Shown here piece by piece: positions 1 through 7,640 of a stretch of 64,000 bases of DNA. The first letter of the stretch is position 1; each line of letters begins with the position of its first letter. The notes beneath the pieces were generated by a model. The model was given only the letters and a program-made list of their open reading frames with translations. It searched no databases and had not been told where the DNA came from. Made by a program: the position numbers and the translations under genes. Origin of the DNA: Microthrixaceae bacterium. Lineage in GTDB: Bacteria > Actinomycetota > Acidimicrobiia > Acidimicrobiales > Microtrichaceae. The stretch is from positions 32,142-96,141 of the forward strand of contig JADLFH010000037.1 of NCBI GenBank assembly GCA_020845705.1, read 5' to 3'.

Positions 1-375
1 CTTGGCGAGGCGCTGCCGCGCATAGAGGCCCGGCTCGACGCGCTCACGCCGGGCCCCGTCAACGGCCGGTTGCCGCTACTCATCGGGGGCTCGGGGGAGA
101 AGGTCACCCTCAGGCTGGTGGCCGAGCATGCGACCATGTGGAACACGTTCGGTCCCCCGGAGAACTGGGCGCAGAAGAATGCGGTGTTGGACGGGCACTG
201 TGTGGCACTCGGGCGTGACCCTGCGGAGATCGAACGGACGGTGTGCATCGGCGCCGACGACCTGGGTCGTCTCGACGAGTACGTCGAGGCGGGTGTCCAG
301 CACCTGATCCTGATGGTCGGCCACCCCTTCGACCTGGCGGAACTCGAACAGGTCCTGGCCTTCGCGGAGGGCTAG
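1..375 (+). CDS. LLM-class F420-dependent oxidoreductase, C-terminal fragment
   Basis: The frame is open from the first base of the window and ends at TAG 373-375, so only the last 124 residues are present. The motif LPLLIGGSGEKVTLRLVAEH followed by a long helix and a C-terminal EYVEAGVQHLILMV strand fits the (beta/alpha)8 luciferase-like flavin family, where IGGxGxKxTLRLVA is typical of F420-using actinobacterial members. In this family cofactor F420 or FMN carries hydride to an undetermined substrate. The start, the F420-binding N-terminus and the substrate cannot be judged. The gene converges on the NUDIX gene across a gap holding a palindrome. Confidence 0.85.
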   Translation, partial: LGEALPRIEARLDALTPGPVNGRLPLLIGGSGEKVTLRLVAEHATMWNTFGPPENWAQKNAVLDGHCVALGRDPAEIERTVCIGADDLGRLDEYVEAGVQHLILMVGHPFDLAELEQVLAFAEG

Positions 376-430
376 GAGCGGTTCCAGGGGACTCGGGAGG
401 TCGAATTCGACCCGAGACCGGGCCCCCTCA

Positions 431-483
431 CCGAACTTGCGTACCGATCCCGCCTCCGGCGACGGAAACGTACGCAAGTTCGG
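431..483. repeat. Palindromic repeat, solo copy, between convergent genes
   Basis: A perfect 14-bp inverted repeat (431-444 and 470-483, arm CCGAACTTGCGTAC) flanks a 25-nt spacer. Over 52 aligned bases it matches the 61-bp tandem repeat unit at 20181 without gaps, with 11 differences counted by eye. It lies between the 3' ends of the LLM oxidoreductase and NUDIX genes, so it could act as a bidirectional terminator, but no T-run follows either arm. Confidence 0.8.
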
Positions 484-540
484 CTGGGAGTGCGGTGTCG
501 CCGGCGATCGTCACGCTCGGAGCCAGCAACCATCCGGGTG

Positions 541-1065
541 CTACAGCGCCATGGCCCATAGCAGTGCGGTGAGCGACAGGCCGTCGAGCACCCTGCCGGC
601 CCGGATCTCCTCGCGAAGCACGTCCCAACTCACCCACTCGATCCTCTCGGCCTCGAAGCGGTCGAGCGGTTCGCCCACCTCGGTGGCGCCTGTGGCGCGG
701 AACAGGTGGAAGGTGATGTCGGATGTGCCGTTGTGGGGGTGATAAGTGCTGAGGCGGGTGAGCGGCCCGGGCTCCCATCCGGTCTCTTCGAGCGTCTCGC
801 GCCGGGCAGCCTCCTCGGGCGATTCCCCCGGGTCGATTCGGCCCGCGGGGATCTCCCATCCCCAGGTGTCGGTCACGAAGCGGTGTCTCCACAACAGCAG
901 CACCCCGCGTGCGGGATCCTCCACTACGGTGCCCGACGCCATCGCCGGCATCCGAACGACGTGATGGTCGAAGCGGGTGCCGTCGGGCAACTCGATGTCC
1001 GCGAGGGTCAACGCCACCCACTCACTGCGGTAGATGTCGCGTTCGCCGTGAACCGTCCACTTCAT
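541..1065 (-). CDS. NUDIX hydrolase (ADP-ribose pyrophosphatase-like)
   Basis: This is a 174-residue protein with a Nudix box at residues 75-97 (G-x5-E-x7-RETLEETGW); the last position is Trp rather than the usual Ile/Leu/Val. The catalytic glutamates of RETLEET are present. The N-terminal strand region with WALTLADIELPDGTRF and the length resemble the ADP-ribose/nucleoside-diphosphate-sugar pyrophosphatases that clear toxic nucleotide derivatives in the cytoplasm. Substrate is not determinable. The ATG start is preceded on the minus strand by TAGACC 7 nt upstream and no clear Shine-Dalgarno. It lies just upstream of the RCC1 lipoprotein gene's 3' end on the same strand. Confidence 0.9.
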   Translation of the reverse strand: MKWTVHGERDIYRSEWVALTLADIELPDGTRFDHHVVRMPAMASGTVVEDPARGVLLLWRHRFVTDTWGWEIPAGRIDPGESPEEAARRETLEETGWEPGPLTRLSTYHPHNGTSDITFHLFRATGATEVGEPLDRFEAERIEWVSWDVLREEIRAGRVLDGLSLTALLWAMAL

Positions 1066-1075
1066 GTGGACGGGT

Positions 1076-2452
1076 CTAGCCGATCGCGCTCACCCTCACA
1101 GGCGTGGCGCGGTTCTGGAACGATCCGTAGCCGAGTTGCCCGCTTGTCCCGTCGCCCCAGCAGGCGACGCTTTGATCGCTCAGCAGAGCGCACGCATGGC
1201 TCCCGCCCGCGCTGATCGAACTGGCCGCCGCAGGCAGGCCGGCAACGGCGGTGGGAGCTAGCCGTGTGGCGGCGGAGCCGTCTCCGAGTTGACCCGACGA
1301 GTTGAGCCCCCAGCAGTTCGCCGAGACTCCGGTGGAACAGGTGAAGAGCGCCCCTGTGGTCAGCTCCGTGACCCCGCTCAGGAGGCTCACCGTCGTGGCC
1401 GTGTCCCGGTCGAAGGTGCTGGCGTCACCAACCTGACCATATGTGTTGCGACCCCAGCAGGAAGCCGTTCCGTCGCTGAGGCGAGCACAGGAGTGCTGCG
1501 CGCCCGCCGAGACGTCCGCCGCCGCGGTCACCCCGACCACCGCAACCGGCGTGGAGGACGCGGCGCTGGAGGCGTTGCCGAGCTGGCCGTTGCCGTTCTG
1601 GCCCCAACACGCGGCCGTGCCGTCAGCCAGCGCGGCACACGTGTGGGCCGTGCCCGCGGCCACCGCGACCGCGTTCGCCCCCAGTACCACCATTTGCGGC
1701 GTGGACATCGCCGCGGTGGCGCCGGTGCCGAGCTGACCACCGAGGTTCTCGCCCCAGCAACGAACGCCGCCATCGGCAAGGGTCGCGCAGCTGTGCGCCC
1801 CACCGGCGCTGACCGAGGTCGCGGTGGTGATGCCGCTGACCTGAACGGGTGTGGAGCGGCTCGCCGTGGAACCGTTGCCGAGTTGGCCTGCCTGGCCGTT
1901 GCCCCAGCACCAGACGGTCCCATCCGATCGGAGGGCACACGAGTGCAGCAGGCCGGCAGCGAGCTCCACCACGCCGCTCAGACCGGACACCACGACCGGC
2001 GTGGAGCGGTTGTTGTTCGATCCGTCGCCGAGCTGGCCGAACAGGCCCGAGCCCCAACAGCGAGCGGTGGTGTCAGACATCACGGCGCAGCTGTGCAACC
2101 CGCCGGCGGCAACCCGCGTCGCTGGGAGGCTGGACAGCACCGGGACCGTCGTCGTGGTGGTCGCCGGGGTTGTAGTCGGGGGCGTGGTGGATTGCGGCGG
2201 AGGGGTTGGAGCCGGAGGCGGTTGCTCTTCCGCACGCTTCTTGGCGGCGATGGCGGCTACGGCTGCTGCGGCCTGTGCCTTGGTCATCAGGCGTTGCCAC
2301 CGGCCCCGCTTGCACACCAGCACATGTGTGCGATCCTGGCCGAAGTCCTTCGTCGAGCAACGACGCCCCGCCTTGGCGGTTTGGCAGGCCGCCAGGCCGA
2401 GCGCGCCCAGCGCCACGACCGCGACCACCGCCGCCATCCGCTTCGTCCGCAT
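1076..2452 (-). CDS. RCC1-repeat lipoprotein, seven-bladed propeller
   Basis: 458 residues. A signal peptide with lipobox LGLAAC (Cys at about residue 23) predicts membrane anchoring on the outside of the cell. Then comes a short Cys-containing module (RCST...HVLVCKRGRWQRLMT), an Ala/Lys helix, a Pro/Thr linker, and seven RCC1 repeats of about 50 residues with the pattern HSCAxxxDGxxxCWGxNxxGQLG. Seven units match a complete beta-propeller. Each blade carries two Cys about 10 residues apart, suggesting one disulfide per blade in an exported protein. Binding partner unknown. The start has TACTCT 8 nt upstream, divergent from the cyclase gene. A paralogue is at 10493-11506. Confidence 0.9.
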   Translation of the reverse strand: MRTKRMAAVVAVVALGALGLAACQTAKAGRRCSTKDFGQDRTHVLVCKRGRWQRLMTKAQAAAAVAAIAAKKRAEEQPPPAPTPPPQSTTPPTTTPATTTTTVPVLSSLPATRVAAGGLHSCAVMSDTTARCWGSGLFGQLGDGSNNNRSTPVVVSGLSGVVELAAGLLHSCALRSDGTVWCWGNGQAGQLGNGSTASRSTPVQVSGITTATSVSAGGAHSCATLADGGVRCWGENLGGQLGTGATAAMSTPQMVVLGANAVAVAAGTAHTCAALADGTAACWGQNGNGQLGNASSAASSTPVAVVGVTAAADVSAGAQHSCARLSDGTASCWGRNTYGQVGDASTFDRDTATTVSLLSGVTELTTGALFTCSTGVSANCWGLNSSGQLGDGSAATRLAPTAVAGLPAAASSISAGGSHACALLSDQSVACWGDGTSGQLGYGSFQNRATPVRVSAIG

Positions 2453-2518
2453 CCCGTGGGAGAGTACCGACCACCCCGCTGGTGCTCCAGGGAGCAGAAC
2501 GACCTATCGTGGCCGAGG

Positions 2519-3550
2519 GTGGACAGCGACGAACTGCAACTGCGCAACAGGGTCAAGCTGCGCCTTCTGCTGGCCGGTGTCGACAAGGACGTGGTCGAGG
2601 CCGTCGATGACGACACGCCGGTGATCAACCTGCACCGAGAGGCCTTCCTGTGGAGCGACGCGCCCAGGATGACAGTGAAGGAGATAGCGGCCGAGGTTGG
2701 CTTGGACGTCGAGGTCTGTCGCCGGGCCCGGATGCTTCTGGGGTTGCCCGATCCAGGCGATCTAGCGGCGTGCCGGGTCGAGGAGGTGGAGGCGTTTCGC
2801 GGCCTCGCCGCCGGCGTGGAAGCGTTCGGGCCGGATCCGGTCCTTCACTTCACCCGGGTCATCGGTTCGGCCCTTGCCACTGTGGCCGAGGCCAGCCTCA
2901 GCGTGTTCGGACGGTCCCTTGCCGACACCAAGGTCGAGATGTGCGACGACGAGTTCGCGCTGATCGCGTTCGATGCCCTCGAGCTCTTCGCTGTGGTCCC
3001 CACCGTGTTGGCGTCGGTTGCCAGACTTCAGTTCGATCTGGCCACCACCCGCATGTCGGTCGGGATGGAGCCGGCCCAACACGGGGCGATCGCCTTCGTC
3101 GATCTGGCCGGATCCACCGAGGCAACGGTCCAGCTCGGAGCCGATGTCGTGTCGGCGGCGTTGTCGAGGTTCGAGACGCGAGCCGTGGAGTTGGCCGGGG
3201 CTCATGGAGGGAGGGTGGTGAAGTTCATCGGCGACGAGGCCATGATCCACACGGCGACCCTCGAAGGCGCGGTTGAGGTCGCAATGGGGTTGGTGCGCCA
3301 CGTCCATGACGATCTCGTGTTGCGCTCCGCCAGAGCCGGGGTGGCCTCGGGCGAGCTGATCGGCCGTGACGGTGACTGGTTCGGCACCACCGTCAACAGA
3401 GCCGCCCGACTTGTCGAGCGGGCGAGGTCCGGCCAGGTGCTGTTGTCCGGCGAAGGCGGCGACCAGATCGACGGGGCAATTGCCCGGGGAAGGCTCCGTC
3501 TCCGTGATCTACCCGACCGTCAAGAGGTGTGGCGGGTCAGGGTGAGTTGA
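2519..3550 (+). CDS. Class III adenylate/guanylate cyclase with regulatory N-domain
   Basis: About 343 residues from GTG 2519; the frame is open far upstream, but that extension is antisense to the RCC1 gene. TATCGT lies 8 nt before the GTG. Residues about 1-165 resemble the actinobacterial adenylate cyclase regulatory domain of the Rv1264 type (EIAAEVGLDVEVCRRARMLL, then an LPDP turn). The C-terminal catalytic domain shows the first metal Asp in FVDLAGSTE, the second in FIGDEAM, and the transition-state motif FGTTVNRAARL. It should make cAMP (or cGMP) in the cytoplasm. No transmembrane segment is visible. The purine-selecting residues were not resolved, so nucleotide specificity is open. Confidence 0.87.
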   Translation: MDSDELQLRNRVKLRLLLAGVDKDVVEAVDDDTPVINLHREAFLWSDAPRMTVKEIAAEVGLDVEVCRRARMLLGLPDPGDLAACRVEEVEAFRGLAAGVEAFGPDPVLHFTRVIGSALATVAEASLSVFGRSLADTKVEMCDDEFALIAFDALELFAVVPTVLASVARLQFDLATTRMSVGMEPAQHGAIAFVDLAGSTEATVQLGADVVSAALSRFETRAVELAGAHGGRVVKFIGDEAMIHTATLEGAVEVAMGLVRHVHDDLVLRSARAGVASGELIGRDGDWFGTTVNRAARLVERARSGQVLLSGEGGDQIDGAIARGRLRLRDLPDRQEVWRVRVS

Positions 3551-3565
3551 GCGTGGTGGGATCGA

Positions 3566-4312
3566 TCACGGAGCGGTGAGCGCTTCCACCTGCCACTTGC
3601 AGGAACTGATGACCAGGAGCGAGAAGGTGGAAGGGCCGTCGGTGCGTTCCACCACACCGGCCGCCTTCGGCAGTGAGCTCTTCACGATGGTCTCGGGTAT
3701 CGACGAGGGGTCCTGGCCGACCACGCTCAGTGCGAATACGTCGGAGCCGCCGGCAGCGGATGGCCCGCAGTCGTAGGACCAACGCACGTCCCACGTCGGT
3801 ATGAGGACGGTGAAGTCGTCTGTGGTCTGGGGTGTGGTCCCCGACACGTCGATCATCGTGGCGGGTCGCAGAAGCGTCGTCGTCGAAGACGGTGTCGTCG
3901 AAGACACGGTGGTCGAAGTGCTCGAGGAGGTTGAGCTGGTCGATGAGGCCGTGATCCCCGATGTGGACGGCATGGGCTGAATGGTGGATCGGGTGGGGGC
4001 CGAGGTCGTGGCCCGGGCGCGCTCTGGTGGGGTGGCAGCCGGTTCGCTCAACGCCGCGCCAAGCAGCGCGGCCACGGCCGTGAGCACGACCACGAAGGGC
4101 GCCACGGCTGCGATCCTCACGGTGCGGACCCGCGGAGGTTCGGCTTCGACGAGCTCGGCATAGGACTCGTCGCTGTGCAGGTCATCATGGGTCTGGAGAG
4201 TCAGACCTTCGGGGACCTCCACCACATGATCGGTCCACGCGTGGCCGTCCCAGTAGCGGCCCTGTTGTCCATCCTCGGTTTCGAGATACCAACCCGGAGG
4301 CGGACCGGTCAT
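3566..4312 (-). CDS. DUF2510 single-pass membrane protein
   Basis: 248 residues. The N-terminus (PPPGWYLETEDG...YWDGHAWTDHV) is a DUF2510 domain, the small Trp-rich module common at the cytoplasmic end of actinobacterial membrane proteins. A hydrophobic segment near residues 65-88 (IAAVAPFVVVLTAVAALLGA) is followed by a long Ser/Thr linker and an extracytoplasmic C-terminal domain with two Cys (SYDCGPSAAGG and SSCKWQVEAL). The C-terminal domain is not recognised. The ATG has a strong AGGAGG upstream, so this gene is translated from a leadered mRNA, unlike its divergent neighbour. The 3' end faces the cyclase gene across 15 bp. Confidence 0.8.
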   Translation of the reverse strand: MTGPPPGWYLETEDGQQGRYWDGHAWTDHVVEVPEGLTLQTHDDLHSDESYAELVEAEPPRVRTVRIAAVAPFVVVLTAVAALLGAALSEPAATPPERARATTSAPTRSTIQPMPSTSGITASSTSSTSSSTSTTVSSTTPSSTTTLLRPATMIDVSGTTPQTTDDFTVLIPTWDVRWSYDCGPSAAGGSDVFALSVVGQDPSSIPETIVKSSLPKAAGVVERTDGPSTFSLLVISSCKWQVEALTAP

Positions 4313-4364
4313 GGATCACCCTCCTGCTGCCCTGGTCGGAGGGTACCGGCTACCGTGCCCGAGC

Positions 4365-5066
4365 GTGCCGGGCTGGTTGAACCGACGAGACGTACTTCGC
4401 ATCGGTGTGGTTGTGGGTGCCGGGGTGGCCGGAGCCGGCGTGGCGGCTGCGCTGCGTGGGTCGGGTGAGGATTCGCTGCCGGACGCCACGATGATCAGGG
4501 TCGGCACGATCGATGTCTCCGTGGTCGATCGCTCGCCCGGAGGACCGGCGAAGGGATCGGTGCTGTTCCTCCACGGTGGTTCCTACACCTCGGCGGTGTG
4601 GGGGCGCACCGGGTTGCTCGATGACGTGACCGACGCGGGGTGGCGTGGGGTGGCGGTGGACCTGCCCGGGCACGGCGACACTCCGTCATCCGATGTCGAC
4701 CCGGCCAGGTTTCTCGAACAGCTCATGTCGGTGGTCGTGTCGAACCCCGTTGTGGTCTCCCCATCGGCAAGCGGCCGCTACAGCCTCCCGCTGGTGTCGC
4801 GCAGCCCACATCTGCTGCGCGGTTTCGTACCGGTGGCCCCGGTCGGGATGGACTCCTTCAAGATGGTGTCGGGCAAGGAGCCGCCCCCCTCTCTGGTGGT
4901 GTGGGGAACCGACGACGAGGTGGTCGACCCGGATCTGCAACCAGCGTTCGCAGAACGACTCGCCGCCACGGAGGCGCCGATCGCCGGGGCGGGACACGCC
5001 CCTTACGAGGACCGCACCGCTGCGTTTCGGCGGGTCCTGCTCAACTTCCTCAAGACGCTGGGCTGA
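4365..5066 (+). CDS. ABHD14-type alpha/beta hydrolase with Tat-like signal
   Basis: From GTG 4365 this gives 233 residues; ATG 4311 is an alternative but overlaps the start codon of the divergent gene. TACCGT lies 8 nt before GTG 4365. An N-terminal NRRDVLRIGVVVGAGVAGAG resembles a twin-arginine signal or anchor. The core matches the ABHD14/CIB family: VVVSPSASGRYSLPLV carries SxSGxYSLP in place of the usual GxSxG elbow, followed by GFVPVAP, VWGTDDEVVD and GAGHAPY (His). Ser, Asp and His of a triad are therefore visible. Human ABHD14B is reported as a lysine deacetylase; the bacterial substrate is unknown. The 3' end overlaps the DUF4349 gene by 17 bp. Confidence 0.85.
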   Translation: MPGWLNRRDVLRIGVVVGAGVAGAGVAAALRGSGEDSLPDATMIRVGTIDVSVVDRSPGGPAKGSVLFLHGGSYTSAVWGRTGLLDDVTDAGWRGVAVDLPGHGDTPSSDVDPARFLEQLMSVVVSNPVVVSPSASGRYSLPLVSRSPHLLRGFVPVAPVGMDSFKMVSGKEPPPSLVVWGTDDEVVDPDLQPAFAERLAATEAPIAGAGHAPYEDRTAAFRRVLLNFLKTLG

Positions 5067-5946
5067 GCCGCCGAAGCCGCCGACGGAGGAGTCGGGCCGC
5101 CACGAACAAGCCGGCGGCGAGTGCGAGGAACGGTAACGAGACTGCCACGGCGGCCAGCAGCCACCGACCCGCACCGACGAAGACCGCCCAACCGCGGGCG
5201 AGGGCCGACGCCGGGCTGGGTGGCCCGTCGGTCGGCGCGACCACAACGGCCTTCGTGGAGACGGTCACATGCAGCGTCGAGGTGGCCACCTGTGCTGCGA
5301 GCGCGTCGAGTTGGCGTTGAGTCGACTCCAGCTCCGACTCGCGGCGGGTGAGCTCCGTCTCGAGGGAAGCGATCTGGTTCACGTCCGTGGCCTCGCCGAG
5401 GAAGCCGTGGAGCCGTGCGACGCTGATGCGCATCGTGGCCACCCGTCCTTCGAGGTCCGCGTATCGGCCGGTGACGTCCTCGGTCGACGACTCGCTCGAT
5501 ATGACCGTGGCGACCTTGCCGATCTTGGTGAGCGCCTCTCGGAACCGCTCCGGCGGCACACCCAGGACGAGATCGACGCTCGGCTCCTCGCCGCCGCTGG
5601 AGCGTTCTGAGCTGACGCTGCCGCCGATGCTCTCGACGATTCCGACGACCTGATGTGCGACCCCCGCAACCCGGCTGCGTCGGGCCGAGAGCTGCACCGT
5701 GCCGGTGCGGATCTGCTTGGCGTCGGTCAACGGGGCCGAGATGAGATCCACCGGTGCACGATCGCTGCTCGTGGACTCCGCCGTTGCTCCCGTGCCCGGG
5801 CGCGCCGAGGCGTCGGCCTGGCCTTCGCGGAGAGCGGCCCGGTCCACCGACGCATTGGAAGTTCTCTCAGCGCCTCCGCAGCCGGCGATCAGTACCGCAC
5901 AGAGCAGGGTGAGTGTGGCCAGGGTGCAGAGTCGTGGATGTCTCAT
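5050..5946 (-). CDS. DUF4349 lipoprotein with C-terminal membrane segment
   Basis: 298 residues from ATG 5946; the frame extends upstream but only this start gives a proper signal (MRHPRLCTLATLTLLCAVLI) and lipobox LIAGC. The middle is a DUF4349 domain: RTGTVQLSARRSRVAGVAHQ, a PPERFREAL strand, then a predicted coiled coil (SLETELTRRESELESTQRQL). A C-terminal hydrophobic segment (LLAAVAVSLPFLALAAGLFVA) ends in Arg-rich residues, so the domain is held outside by both ends. The family's molecular function is not established. The 3' end overlaps the ABHD14-type gene antisense. Confidence 0.87.
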   Translation of the reverse strand: MRHPRLCTLATLTLLCAVLIAGCGGAERTSNASVDRAALREGQADASARPGTGATAESTSSDRAPVDLISAPLTDAKQIRTGTVQLSARRSRVAGVAHQVVGIVESIGGSVSSERSSGGEEPSVDLVLGVPPERFREALTKIGKVATVISSESSTEDVTGRYADLEGRVATMRISVARLHGFLGEATDVNQIASLETELTRRESELESTQRQLDALAAQVATSTLHVTVSTKAVVVAPTDGPPSPASALARGWAVFVGAGRWLLAAVAVSLPFLALAAGLFVAARLLRRRLRRLSPAS

Positions 5947-6006
5947 GCGCCTTTGGACGCCGCAGGTGGTGATCTGGTTCCCGGCGTCGATGCAGCATGG
6001 TGGACT

Positions 6007-6417
6007 GTGGGGATCGACGACGATCTGCTGACACCAAGGGGTCTGCGGCTCCCAGGGGCCGCGATGTCGTGGGAGTTCTCGCGTTCGGGTGGTCCGGGGG
6101 GCCAGCATGCCAATGTGACCGCGTCCCGGGTCGTGCTGGTGGCAGAGCTGGCAGCCCTTGGGGGCCCCGGATCACAGCGGGCCCGCTCTGCGTTGGGGGC
6201 GGTGGTGCGGGTGGTCGCGGAGGACACCCGATCCCAATGGAGGAACCGCCACCTTGCCCGTGAGCGGCTGGCCGAGCGTCTCGATGCCGCCGCTCGACCC
6301 GTGCGCGCTCGGCGGCCCACCACGGCAACGCGTGGCTCGGTCGAACGGCGCCTCGATGCCAAGCGGCGCCAGGGAGAGCGAAAGGCACAACGTCGTCGTC
6401 CGACTCAACAGGATTGA
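6007..6417 (+). CDS. arfB: ArfB/YaeJ-like peptidyl-tRNA hydrolase
   Basis: 136 residues from GTG 6007; the frame is open upstream but antisense to the DUF4349 gene. The catalytic GGQ loop is clear (FSRSGGPGGQHANVTASRV), and the C-terminus is a basic tail (ERRLDAKRRQGERKAQRRR) as needed to enter an empty mRNA channel. Family knowledge: ArfB hydrolyses peptidyl-tRNA on ribosomes stalled without a stop codon. The length is close to E. coli ArfB. Start choice is uncertain; ATG 6064 would remove conserved residues before the GGQ motif. The next gene begins 26 nt downstream, possibly in the same transcript. Confidence 0.88.
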   Translation: MGIDDDLLTPRGLRLPGAAMSWEFSRSGGPGGQHANVTASRVVLVAELAALGGPGSQRARSALGAVVRVVAEDTRSQWRNRHLARERLAERLDAAARPVRARRPTTATRGSVERRLDAKRRQGERKAQRRRPTQQD

Positions 6418-6443
6418 GCTACAGCTACAGCCCATCGGAGCCG

Positions 6444-6767
6444 ATGAACCGACTGATGGGCTCGCACATCTCGACTCCCGCCACAACGTTGCCCCTCGAC
6501 CCGATCGCCGGCGTCACCCTTGAGGTCTACGCACAGATCAACGTCGAGTTCTCGAACCGCGGATACGACCCCACCGTCGCCCAGGTGATGGCGGCGCGGC
6601 GCGGCATCGCGAAGTCGAGTTGGGTCGAAGCCGTGGCCGGGTGGAACCGCCGCATCCACGAGCACCCCCAGGTGGCGGCGGAGTTCGTCCGGCTCTACAA
6701 GGCCGCCGCCGCGGTCGACACCGATTCTCAGCAGGCTGATCCCGGTATCTCGGCCTCACGCTGCTGA
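6444..6767 (+). CDS. Small helical protein of unknown function
   Basis: 107 residues from ATG 6444 (TTG 6414 also possible). No family was recognised with confidence. The central part (GVTLEVYAQINVEFSNRGYD...AARRGIAKSSWVEAVAGWN) reads as several short helices with conserved-looking Trp and Tyr residues, similar in style to small bacterial domains in which each unit ends in WxxxxxGWxxR. No signal peptide or membrane segment. It follows the ArfB-like gene by 26 nt and overlaps the thioesterase gene at the 3' end by 40 bp antisense. Confidence 0.6.
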   Translation: MNRLMGSHISTPATTLPLDPIAGVTLEVYAQINVEFSNRGYDPTVAQVMAARRGIAKSSWVEAVAGWNRRIHEHPQVAAEFVRLYKAAAAVDTDSQQADPGISASRC

Positions 6768-7186
6768 GAATCGGATTGGGGAGGGGGCAGGACGTAGGTG
6801 CCCTGAGCCACCGAGACAGGTCGATCCTCCAGGTCGTCGATCCACAGGCGGATCGTCCCCACGACGTTGCGCCTACCAACCGAGTGCAGCTCCGCTCGAG
6901 CCCAGAGCAGCTCGCCCTGCGCCGGCCGCAGGAAGCGGATCGACAGCTCCGAGGTGAGCGCCATCGGCTCGATGCGGTCGAGTGCGCCGAAGATCGCGTA
7001 CCAGAACGCGGCATCGGCTGTTCCGAACTGGATCGGCCCACTCACGAATCCACCCGGTCGAAGCGGTGTGCCGACGAGTGGCTTGCAGACCACGGCATGT
7101 CGGGCCCCGAGCTCCACACAGGGCATCTCCGAGCCTGGGAACAGCTCTGATATCACCTTGTTGACCGTCTCCGGCGTGAGCATCAC
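6728..7186 (-). CDS. Hotdog-fold thioesterase (PaaI/DUF4442-like)
   Basis: 152 residues. The pattern VCKPLVGTPLRPGGFVSGPIQFGTADAAFWYAI, then LTSELSIRFLRPAQG and ELHSVGRRNVVGTIRLW, fits a single hotdog domain of the PaaI/YbgC superfamily, which hydrolyses acyl-CoA thioesters. The usual HGG motif is replaced by RPGGFVSGP, so the acyl substrate is unclear. Two adjacent Met codons (7186, 7183) could both start. Its ATG overlaps the stop of the J-domain gene, so the two are probably translated from one mRNA. Confidence 0.8.
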   Translation of the reverse strand: MMLTPETVNKVISELFPGSEMPCVELGARHAVVCKPLVGTPLRPGGFVSGPIQFGTADAAFWYAIFGALDRIEPMALTSELSIRFLRPAQGELLWARAELHSVGRRNVVGTIRLWIDDLEDRPVSVAQGTYVLPPPQSDSQQREAEIPGSAC

Positions 7187-7611
7187 GTCTCGTCGCGCCG
7201 AGCACGTCGGCGCCCGAAGAGCCGATGTCGCGTGGGCGGTTGCGGCTCGATCGGTGGGATCTCGACCGACAGCGGTCGCGGCGGAGGTGGCTGGGTTGCT
7301 CCGTTGTGCGGTGGGGGCACTGTGTGCTGTGGCTTGTGGGGATGAAAGGCGCCGTGGACCTGCTGGTACTCGATTGTCGCGTCAGCTCGACGAACGGGGT
7401 CCATCAGGGCGGCGAAGGCGTCGTTGAGCAGGCGGGTCCGTTCCTCCTGGGCCTCCCGAACCCCAGGTGCCGCGTCGATGTAGCGGTCGGGGTGGGCTTC
7501 GAGCAGCGCGGCCTTCCAGACGCGTTCGATGGTGGCCTCGTCTGCATCGAGGGGCACGTTGAGGATGCTGAAGGGGTCAGCCACGCCTCCCAGTGAACAG
7601 GTTGTGAGCAT
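7183..7611 (-). CDS. J-domain (DnaJ-like) protein
   Basis: 142 residues. Residues about 12-65 form a J-domain (DPFSILNVPLDADEATIERV, then LEAHPDRY with the HPD motif that stimulates DnaK ATPase). The rest is Pro-rich (PPPHNGATQPPPPRPL) ending in a basic tail (RHRLFGRRRARR). It lacks the Gly/Phe region, zinc fingers and substrate-binding domains of DnaJ, so it is probably a specialised DnaK partner. GTG 7584 is an alternative start. It precedes the thioesterase gene with a 4-bp overlap. Confidence 0.85.
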   Translation of the reverse strand: MLTTCSLGGVADPFSILNVPLDADEATIERVWKAALLEAHPDRYIDAAPGVREAQEERTRLLNDAFAALMDPVRRADATIEYQQVHGAFHPHKPQHTVPPPHNGATQPPPPRPLSVEIPPIEPQPPTRHRLFGRRRARRDET

Positions 7612-7640
7612 GGTTCACCACTCCGTTACGCGCCCGCGAC

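Noticed and set aside
1289..2518. An N-terminal extension of the cyclase through the RCC1 gene.
   Set aside because: It is exactly antisense to a clear RCC1 repeat protein and has low-complexity Arg/Gly composition; GTG 2519 with TATCGT upstream is a better start.
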